From contig JAJZSS010000126.1 of the NCBI GenBank assembly GCA_021849525.1, forward strand, positions 1-5,868: a stretch of 5,868 nucleotides of DNA. The letters are read 5' to 3'. This DNA is from Chloroflexota bacterium. Lineage in GTDB: Bacteria; Chloroflexota; Anaerolineae; Anaerolineales; UBA4823. Within the stretch, counting starts at the first letter, position 1, and every line of letters begins with the position of its first letter. This document shows positions 1 to 4,576 of this stretch, in pieces. A model generated the notes under the pieces. That model saw nothing but the letters and a program-made list of their open reading frames with translations, was not told the origin of the DNA and searched no databases. Made by a program: the position numbers and the translations under genes.

Positions 1-21
1 GTAATCGGGGAGCGAGCTTGA
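1..21 (+). CDS. C-terminal end of an upstream gene (partial, identity uncertain)
   Basis: The first six codons read VIGERA followed by TGA at 19-21. A short tail of this kind resembles the last beta strand of the PDZ domain in secreted HtrA/DegP-type serine proteases, which often end in a hydrophobic stretch followed by GER-like residues. That is only a suggestion from six residues. An alternative is a gene in the third frame ending at the TGA at 54-56, which would overlap the GTG start of the next gene by four bases (GTGA). That frame reads NRGASLRYSSSARRFAG and looks less protein-like. Either way an upstream gene on the same strand probably ends here and may be co-transcribed with the regulator. 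Confidence 0.35.
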   Translation, partial: VIGERA

Positions 22-38
22 GGTATTCCAGCAGCGCC

Positions 39-44
39 AGGAGG
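39..44 (+). promoter_or_regulatory. Ribosome binding site that fixes the GTG start of the regulator
   Basis: A perfect AGGAGG lies 8 nt before the GTG at 53. The reading frame is closed by TAA at 2-4 and has no ATG between that stop and the GTG. This supports the GTG as the true start. Confidence 0.8.
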
Positions 45-52
45 TTTGCCGG

Positions 53-667
53 GTGAGCCGGATCGGGCTGGTGGCGCCGGTGCTGGCGGTGCGGGCAGGC
101 CTGAACGTCCTGCTGGAAGCGGCCGGCCTGGAGCTGGTCTGGCAGGCGGCAACCCTGGCGGAGATCGAGCCGCATCTGGAAGCCTGTGAGGTGCTGGTGG
201 TCTGCGCCAGCGGCATCTCCTGGGATGAGCTCAGCCAGACACTGCAGAACCGCGAAGGGCGGCTGGGGCTGCTGCTGCTGGTAGACCGCCTGCAAGAGAT
301 CGCACAGCTGGCTGGGATGGGGCTGCGCGCCTGGGGCGTGCTGCCGCTGGAGGCGAGCGAGGTAGAGCTGGCAGCCGCGGTCCGGGCGCTGGATGCAGGC
401 TTAATCGTCAGCACACCCGGGTTGGGCGGAATCACCCTGGGACGCAGCCCGAGAGGGGAAACGGCTGAAGGTCCGCTGACCGAGCGAGAATTAGAAGTGC
501 TCCAGCACCTGGCGCAAGGCCTGGCGAACAAACAGATCGGGCTGGCGCTGGGGATCAGCGAGCATACGGTGAAATTTCACGTGGCATCAATTTATAACAA
601 GCTGGGGGCAGCCAACCGGGCCGAGGCGGTGCGTTTGGGCGTACAAAAGGGGCTGGTAGCGCTCTAA
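53..667 (+). CDS. NarL/FixJ-family (LuxR-type HTH) regulator with a degenerate receiver domain
   Basis: This is a 204-residue DNA-binding transcription regulator with the two-domain layout and length of NarL/FixJ response regulators. Residues about 141-204 are a classic LuxR C-terminal helix-turn-helix: LTERELEVLQHLAQGLANKQIG, then the recognition part ISEHTVKFHVASIYNKLGA, ending in an alanine/arginine-rich dimerisation helix. Residues about 1-118 follow the receiver pattern (RIGLVAPVLAVRAGL matches the usual beta1/alpha1 start), but the phosphorylation residues are missing. The two acidic residues after beta1 are replaced by A8-P9. The phospho-acceptor region after beta3 reads VVCAS (49-53) with no Asp. 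The conserved Lys after beta5 is replaced in VLPLEAS (96-102). It is therefore inferred to act without phosphorylation, through dimerisation, ligand binding or a partner protein. The start is GTG at 53 behind AGGAGG. No histidine kinase is visible in the window, and the target genes cannot be told. Confidence 0.9.
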   Translation: MSRIGLVAPVLAVRAGLNVLLEAAGLELVWQAATLAEIEPHLEACEVLVVCASGISWDELSQTLQNREGRLGLLLLVDRLQEIAQLAGMGLRAWGVLPLEASEVELAAAVRALDAGLIVSTPGLGGITLGRSPRGETAEGPLTERELEVLQHLAQGLANKQIGLALGISEHTVKFHVASIYNKLGAANRAEAVRLGVQKGLVAL

Positions 668-710
668 GGGAGAGAGATAAGGGGCGCGAGACCCACCTAC
701 AGTGAGATAT

Positions 711-769
711 AAAAAAAGGGCGAAGCGGTTACTTGTGCCAATGATGGCAATCAATTCACCGCTTCGCCC
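711..769 (-). terminator. Rho-independent terminator of the slyD-like gene, with a nested hairpin loop; may also stop the regulator transcript
   Basis: A perfect 12-bp inverted repeat (718-729 GGGCGAAGCGGT and 758-769 ACCGCTTCGCCC) encloses a 28-nt loop. On the - strand the stem is followed directly by seven T (A tract at 711-717), the standard intrinsic terminator layout for the gene that stops at 788. On the + strand the stem is followed by CTACTTTTC, a weaker U tract that could serve the regulator ending at 667. The loop carries a second small hairpin, TGCCA (736-740) / TGGCA (745-749) around ATGA. Loops of simple terminators are usually 3-8 nt, so this one is long. It may be a dispersed palindromic repeat recruited as a terminator. 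Confidence 0.8.
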
Positions 770-787
770 CTACTTTTCAGAAATCAA

Positions 788-1420
788 TCAATCTTCGTCG
801 GCCTCGTCCTCATCATCGTCATCGAAATCATCTTCATCGTCGAACTCGTCATCATCGTCATCATCTTCATCATCAAAATCATCTTCATCGTCGAACTCGT
901 CGTCTTCAAGCTCAGCGCCATCGGGGGCGTGAACATGCCCGTGCTCGAGCTCCTCGGGGGTAGGCTCGCGCAGCTCGACGACGGTGACGGAGAAATGCAG
1001 CTCTTTGCCGGCCAGGGGGTGGTTGAGGTTCAGATAGACCAGCTTGTCGTCTACCGATTCGATAAAGGCATCCACGACTTCGCCATCCTCGTCGCGCAGC
1101 TGCACTTCGACTTCGGGCTCAAGGGGGAAATCCTTGGGAAATTCGGAGCGCGGGATCTCAGCAAACGCTTCGGGGTCGTATTCGCCGTAGCCCTGGCTGG
1201 GTGGGACGACCACCTGTTTGTGCTCGCCGACTTTCATGCCATAGAGCTCATTCTCCAGCCCGGGGATGATCTCCCCATGGCCCTGCAGGAACTGGATCGG
1301 GAAATCCTGCTCGGAAGAGTCGATCACCTCACCATCTACAAGCAGCTTATAGTCCAGGGTTACTACCAGGTCCTTCTTTACAGCCAGCGAAGGGTCTTGA
1401 TTTGTCATTTTAGTCTCCAT
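788..1420 (-). CDS. slyD: SlyD-like FKBP-type peptidyl-prolyl cis-trans isomerase with an acidic C-terminal tail
   Basis: This is a 210-residue cytoplasmic folding helper that would catalyse cis-trans isomerisation of Xaa-Pro bonds and act as a chaperone. Order of parts: FKBP half-domain (about 16-80) with DGEVIDSS (29-36), the pocket segment FLQGHGEIIPGLENEL (44-59) and PPSQGYGE (73-80); an insert-in-flap chaperone domain (about 81-130); then the return of the FKBP fold with NHPLAGKELHFSVTV (133-147). This order is diagnostic of the SlyD subfamily. The family's HGHVH element is kept (160-164), but the His/Cys-rich metal tail of E. coli SlyD is replaced by residues 170-210, of which 35 of 41 are Asp or Glu. 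No signal peptide is seen. Two starts are possible. ATG at 1420 has a weak AGG upstream. ATG at 1408 (206 residues) has GGAG six bases upstream and may be the real one. It stands alone and is divergent from the membrane protein gene. Confidence 0.93.
   Translation of the reverse strand: METKMTNQDPSLAVKKDLVVTLDYKLLVDGEVIDSSEQDFPIQFLQGHGEIIPGLENELYGMKVGEHKQVVVPPSQGYGEYDPEAFAEIPRSEFPKDFPLEPEVEVQLRDEDGEVVDAFIESVDDKLVYLNLNHPLAGKELHFSVTVVELREPTPEELEHGHVHAPDGAELEDDEFDDEDDFDDEDDDDDDEFDDEDDFDDDDEDEADED
825..901 (-). repeat. 51-bp tandem duplication inside the acidic tail of the slyD-like gene
   Basis: An identical 26-base stretch occurs at 825-850 and again at 876-901, exactly 51 bp (17 codons) apart. 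In the protein this gives two copies of EFDDEDDF followed by an all-Asp/Glu run. The phenylalanines recur with the same 17-residue period. Low-complexity GAT/GAC/GAA codons around it suggest growth by slippage or unequal recombination. Confidence 0.8.
1406..1420 (-). promoter_or_regulatory. Two in-frame start codons of slyD-like gene with an internal ribosome binding site
   Basis: On the - strand the sequence is ATGGAGACTAAAATG. The first ATG (1418-1420) together with the next codon creates GGAG, placed six bases before the second in-frame ATG (1406-1408). The upstream ATG itself has only AGG six bases before it. The second ATG is the better ribosome-binding context, which would remove four residues from the annotated N-terminus. 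Confidence 0.55.
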
Positions 1421-1476
1421 TCATAACCTGTTTTCCAGGGTGTTGTATTTTCTAGCTCGTCCCCCAGAGCAGGACC

Positions 1477-1505
1477 ATTTTATCACAGACGATCTAAGCT
1501 ATAAT
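1477..1505. promoter_or_regulatory. Divergent promoter pair with mirrored -10 elements
   Basis: On the + strand a perfect TATAAT (1500-1505) lies 32 bp before the ATG at 1538 and would give a leader of roughly 25 nt. On the - strand TAAAAT (complement of ATTTTA at 1477-1482), preceded by TGTGA, points toward the slyD-like gene. The two hexamers are separated by exactly 17 bp, so each lies where the -35 element of the other would be. Neither direction has a good TTGACA-like -35. Confidence 0.6.
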
Positions 1506-1537
1506 GCTGGAATAAACCATAATTAAGGTAACCAAGC

Positions 1538-1915
1538 ATGCCTGATTTCTCGAACCTGGACATTGAAACGATCCTTAAAGGATTGGGGATCGTGATCGCC
1601 GTCAGCCTGGGTCTGGCAGTTCTCGTTTTGATCTGGGTGATCTGGCGGGTGAAGCGGATTCACCTGCCTGCGGACGCCGATTTTTTGACCGCCCTGCTGG
1701 CTACCCCGCTGCCGGTTGTGATATTGTTGGATTTACTCGATCTCAGCCTGGATTTCCTGTCGGCGCCGTTCGCCTGGGCGATCCTGGGATATTTAGGTTT
1801 GAAGCCGCTGCGGGGGGTGACCATGGTGGAGAGCCTGATCCCGGGGACGCAGGTGCTGCCGACGATGACGGTCGCCTGGATCGCAGCGCGGATCCTCCGG
1901 CAGCGAGCCGGCTGA
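1538..1915 (+). CDS. Small integral membrane protein of unknown function
   Basis: This is a 125-residue protein that I cannot assign to a named family. Residues about 13-36 form a strong transmembrane helix (GLGIVIAVSLGLAVLVLIWV), followed by the basic segment RVKRIH (37-42), which by the positive-inside rule would face the cytoplasm. A second hydrophobic region (about 49-88) is probably one long or two short helices. It contains three acidic residues in a helical register (D65, D68, D72) within an otherwise Leu-rich stretch. The remaining part (89-125) has KPLRGVTMVESLIPGTQVLPTMTVAWIAARIL, a mildly amphipathic segment whose Pro/Gly pattern looks conserved rather than random. The start ATG has AAGG nine bases upstream (1525-1528) and a TATAAT promoter at 1500. 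It is a single-gene unit closed by the hairpin at 1937-1973. Confidence 0.8.
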   Translation: MPDFSNLDIETILKGLGIVIAVSLGLAVLVLIWVIWRVKRIHLPADADFLTALLATPLPVVILLDLLDLSLDFLSAPFAWAILGYLGLKPLRGVTMVESLIPGTQVLPTMTVAWIAARILRQRAG

Positions 1916-1936
1916 TCTCCGAACCGGCAAAAACAG

Positions 1937-1973
1937 AAAACGGAGGCTGGAAGGATTTCCCCGCCCCCGTTTT
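1937..1973. terminator. Bidirectional intrinsic terminator between converging genes
   Basis: Arms 1937-1950 and 1960-1973 pair over 14 positions with two mismatches (A1944 x C1966, T1948 x C1962) and a 9-nt loop. The outer pairs are AAAA/TTTT, so each strand has a T run at the 3' side of the stem. The - strand continues with CTGTTTTTG. It sits 21 bp after the stop of the membrane protein gene and 22 bp after the stop of the large - strand gene, and would end both. Confidence 0.75.
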
Positions 1974-1995
1974 GGTTTAAGAAAAATGGAGCGAA

Positions 1996-4353
1996 CTATC
2001 GAACGACCACCGGCAGGTGCAGCCAGGCGATGGGGGTTAATCCGGCGGCGTATTTCAAGTGGCCTTCACTGGCATCGAAATAACTGATGCGGGGCTCGAT
2101 GGTGGCGTTGCTGGAGGTGATGCTTGTCAGGTCGAGCGAGCTGTATTTGCCCACATCACCGCTGGCATCCACCACTGAGCGCACCCAGCCCATAGAGGTC
2201 TGGCGGATGTAGTTCAGATTGCCGTTGGTGGCATCGTAATAACTGATATGGACCTGTGCGGCCGGATCGATGGCGATAGAGCTGTACTGGCCCACCGTCC
2301 CGGCGCTGTCCAGGGTTTCAATCGACCAGCTCCCCGGCGACTGCTGGATGGCGAGGTTCAGGTCGGCATTGGTGGCATCGTAGAAGCTGATATGTGGGCG
2401 GAAGCTGGCATCCAGGGCGAGGGAAGTGTACTGCCCGCTGCTGCCGTCGGTGAGCACGGTTTCAGAATGCCAGTTGCCAGAAAAGTCGCGGTAAGCAAAT
2501 TTCAGATCCTGGTTGGTGGCATCGTAATAGGACACCCGGGCATCGCCGTGGTTATCGACCTCGATCGAGGTGTACTGGCCAACGTCGCCGGCGGAATCGA
2601 TCGTCAGTAGGGACCAGACACCACTGACACCCTTGTAGGCATACTTAAAGTCACCATTGGTCCGGTCGTAATAGCTGACATGGGGATAGCCGGCGGAATC
2701 GAGCGCCAGGGAAACATACTGACCGACATCGCCGCCGGTATCGATCCACTCACTATAATATGTCCCTCCAGATTTATAGATATACATCAGATCGCCGGTA
2801 TCGGCGCGGTAGTAGGCGATGCGCGGCTCTCCGGCGGTGTTCAAGGCCAGGGAGTTGAAGGAGCCGGCAGCGTTGAGATCCAGCTCAGCGATCTGCCAGG
2901 AGAGGCTTTGCCAGGAAGCCAACTTGAGGTCATCGGTGCTGTCGTTGAAGTAGCTGATGTTGGGATAATTGTTGCCATCGAGGGCCAGGGAGGTGGAGAG
3001 GCCGACTTCCCGGGAGGATGCAACGGTGGTGAAACTCCAATCCGAATTTCTCCAGGCAACATAGGTGAGAGCGCCGCTGGTAGCGTCATAGTAGCCGATG
3101 CGCGGGCTGTTGCCATCGTAAACCAGGGAGGTCCACAGACCGGTATCGTCGGTGGAGTCGACCGTCTCTCGGCTCCAGCTGCCACCGGAGCGTTTCGCAT
3201 ACATGAGATTTTGTTTCTCGGCGTCATAATAACTGATACCGGGGTTGCCATCGCTGTTCAGGGCAATTGAAGTGTACTGGCCGACATCGTCGCCGCCTTC
3301 TTTATCGACATATTCTTTGACCCAGCTGCCGCTGGTCAGCGTGGCATATTTGAGATAGCCCTCGTCCAGGCTGAGATCATACTCGTAGTAGCTGATGTAC
3401 GGCTTTCCGCTGCTGGAAACCGCCAGCGAGCTGTAAGATCCGGGATAGAGGTTGTTTCCTTCAACGAACTGCTCAACGGTGTCTTTATCCCAGCCAGAGG
3501 AGGTCTTCTCGGCGAAGCGCAGACCATCGATGCTATCGTTGTAGTAGGCGATGTAAGGATCGTTGCTGTCATCCAGGGCGAGGGATGAATATTTGCCAAC
3601 AGTGCCGGCGGAATCGACGCGATCAATATCCCAGGCCGAGCCGGTCCAGTGGGCGTATTTCAGGTCTTTATTGTCGGCGTCGTAGTAGCTGATGTGAGGG
3701 CGGCGGTTGCTGTCGACCGCGATGGAGGTGTAAAGCCCCACGCCGGTAGCGGTCGCGGCGTCCACCGACTGGGTGTCGAGCAGCTCGGGGGCGCGCCAGG
3801 GACGGTCGGCCTGCTCCCAGGGATTGGCGGATTCGAACCCAGAGAATTCGAGGGCTGCGGTCGGGTCGGGTTGGTCGATCACCTGGAGAGTCCAGGCGTT
3901 GTTCTCGCGCAGGGCGTATTTCAGGCTGCCGTTGGCGGAGTCGTAAAAAGCGATATGGACGCGATTGTCCCGGTCTACTGCGATGGAGGCATACTCGCCC
4001 ACACCCTGCCCGGCGTCAACGACCTCATTGCGCCAGGTCGAGCCATCGTACCAGGAATAATAGAGGTGATCGCCGCCATAGGCCATATGCGGCCGCTCCG
4101 AGCGATCGAGGGTAAGGTGGCGATCAGTCAGGTTGGCAAAGGTGGGTGGGGCGTCAACTCGCTGGATGCTCCAGATGTAGCTGCCCTCCTGGGCCGTGGG
4201 TGCGTTTGGGGCAGCGGCGGCGTTCAGGGTGGGCAGGCCAAACATACCCAGCAGGCTGAAGATCAGCAAGCCAGAGATGATCACCAGGCGAACTGGCCGG
4301 GTGCGGCGGAGCGGCAGCAGTGCCGCAGCTTTTTCGTTTTGGGTTTTAGACAT
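1996..4353 (-). CDS. Secreted repeat protein, predicted single or double beta-propeller (about 14 blades)
   Basis: This is a 785-residue exported protein. The start is the ATG at 4351-4353 (MSKTQNEK), chosen because AAAGGAG lies eight bases upstream. The frame stays open to 4917, but that extension runs antisense through the start of the neighbouring gene and is not protein-like. Residues 1-22 are a basic n-region (LRRTRPVR), 23-43 a hydrophobic core, and AAAA (45-48) offers a signal peptidase I site. From residue 57 to about 774 there are roughly 14 repeats with the consensus W-x5-VD-x3-G-x-VG-x-Y-[ST]-S-[LI]-A-[LV]-D-x4-P-x-ISYYDA-x-N-x-DLKYA. These fit four-stranded propeller blades, and 14 would suit two seven-bladed propellers. 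Repeat 1 is degenerate and carries YDGSTW, close to a sialidase Asp-box. Repeat 3 holds an insertion of about 43 residues. No catalytic residues are recognised, so binding or a surface role is inferred. The C-terminus ends HLPVVVR. Confidence 0.85.
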   Translation of the reverse strand: MSKTQNEKAAALLPLRRTRPVRLVIISGLLIFSLLGMFGLPTLNAAAAPNAPTAQEGSYIWSIQRVDAPPTFANLTDRHLTLDRSERPHMAYGGDHLYYSWYDGSTWRNEVVDAGQGVGEYASIAVDRDNRVHIAFYDSANGSLKYALRENNAWTLQVIDQPDPTAALEFSGFESANPWEQADRPWRAPELLDTQSVDAATATGVGLYTSIAVDSNRRPHISYYDADNKDLKYAHWTGSAWDIDRVDSAGTVGKYSSLALDDSNDPYIAYYNDSIDGLRFAEKTSSGWDKDTVEQFVEGNNLYPGSYSSLAVSSSGKPYISYYEYDLSLDEGYLKYATLTSGSWVKEYVDKEGGDDVGQYTSIALNSDGNPGISYYDAEKQNLMYAKRSGGSWSRETVDSTDDTGLWTSLVYDGNSPRIGYYDATSGALTYVAWRNSDWSFTTVASSREVGLSTSLALDGNNYPNISYFNDSTDDLKLASWQSLSWQIAELDLNAAGSFNSLALNTAGEPRIAYYRADTGDLMYIYKSGGTYYSEWIDTGGDVGQYVSLALDSAGYPHVSYYDRTNGDFKYAYKGVSGVWSLLTIDSAGDVGQYTSIEVDNHGDARVSYYDATNQDLKFAYRDFSGNWHSETVLTDGSSGQYTSLALDASFRPHISFYDATNADLNLAIQQSPGSWSIETLDSAGTVGQYSSIAIDPAAQVHISYYDATNGNLNYIRQTSMGWVRSVVDASGDVGKYSSLDLTSITSSNATIEPRISYFDASEGHLKYAAGLTPIAWLHLPVVVR
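2032..4185 (-). repeat. Array of about 14 propeller-type repeats, 45-50 residues each
   Basis: Repeats are anchored by the motif ISYYDAxNxDLKYA (variants IAFYDSANGSLKYA, ISYYDADNKDLKYA, VSYYDRTNGDFKYA, ISFYDATNADLNLA, ISYYDATNGNLNYI). A W about 3-8 residues later begins the next unit. The DNA of neighbouring units is partly conserved: TTGGTGGCATCGTA recurs near 2225, 2368 and 2512. Spacing is close to 140 bp, except for the repeat with the insertion at 3745-3873. Confidence 0.85.
4213..4353 (-). other. Signal peptide coding segment of the repeat protein
   Basis: Residues 1-47 comprise a long n-region with K3, K8, R16, R17, R19 and R22, a hydrophobic core LVIISGLLIFSLLGMFGL (23-40), and an Ala-rich c-region NAAAA (44-48) followed by PNAPTAQEG. 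This predicts Sec export with cleavage near residues 46-48. The twin arginines R16-R17 are followed by TRP rather than a Tat motif, so Tat export is unlikely. Confidence 0.75.
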
Positions 4354-4382
4354 GGAAGAGACTCCTTTTTTACACACCGCGA

Positions 4383-4391
4383 AGTATAGCA
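4383..4391 (-). promoter_or_regulatory. Extended -10 promoter for the repeat protein gene
   Basis: The - strand reads TGCTATACT, a TGn extension plus a five-of-six -10 hexamer, 30 bp upstream of the ATG at 4353. The predicted leader is about 20-25 nt and contains the strong AAAGGAG ribosome site. The -35 position is poor (TTCGTC), which the extended -10 may compensate. The element lies inside the inverted repeat AGTAT-n3-ATACT (4383-4395). Confidence 0.55.
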
Positions 4392-4501
4392 TACTGCACC
4401 AGCGGGACGAAGCCTGGGCTCGAACAGAGCACACACGGCGCGCAGAATCACCTGGAGGCCAGCATGCTTCCCCTTGGACGTAATTCAGGGGCGAAGAGTT
4501 C

Positions 4502-4522
4502 CAATTCCCGCTGGAGGAATTG
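4502..4522. promoter_or_regulatory. Perfect 7-bp inverted repeat, candidate operator
   Basis: CAATTCC (4502-4508) and GGAATTG (4516-4522) are exact reverse complements with a 7-bp spacer. The centre-to-centre distance of 14 bp does not match one helical turn exactly. The repeat overlaps the -35 position of the candidate promoter whose -10 is TATACT at 4528, where a bound regulator could compete with RNA polymerase. Confidence 0.4.
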
Positions 4523-4527
4523 TCATG

Positions 4528-4533
4528 TATACT
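4528..4533 (+). promoter_or_regulatory. Candidate -10 element (TATACT) of the DUF697-like gene
   Basis: TATACT is the same hexamer used on the opposite strand for the repeat protein gene. It lies within the near-palindrome TCATGTATACTTGA (4523-4536). Transcription would begin near 4540, which excludes the TTG at 4520 and the ATG at 4538 as useful starts and favours 4571 or 4577. The -35 position has no consensus match. Confidence 0.45.
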
Positions 4534-4576
4534 TGAAATGGATAGCCGTTGCGATTGGATTGACGAGGAAATGCGC

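Noticed and set aside
825..901. Possible CRISPR-like or satellite array in the TCATCG-rich region
   Set aside because: The repeat is within a reading frame, has a codon-multiple period of 51 bp and no unique spacers. It is a coding tandem duplication.
702..932. + strand frame coding for poly-serine
   Set aside because: It is the antisense of the Asp/Glu codons in the acidic SlyD tail (TCATCG repeats). It has no ribosome site and overlaps the terminator hairpin.
929..1426. 165-codon + strand open frame opposite slyD
   Set aside because: It is a shadow of a clearly recognisable gene on the other strand, with no family resemblance and no promoter.
2248..4389. Several + strand open frames (2248-2610, 2680-3270, 3649-4389) rich in Gly, Val and Ile
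   Set aside because: They arise because the repeat units of the - strand protein lack stop codons in the antisense frame. Their own periodic GVVVAD-like pattern is the complement of the propeller repeats.
4368..4419. Twin-arginine (Tat) signal in the secreted repeat protein
   Set aside because: R16-R17 are followed by T-R-P and lack the SRRxFLK context. The hydrophobic core and AxA site fit Sec export.
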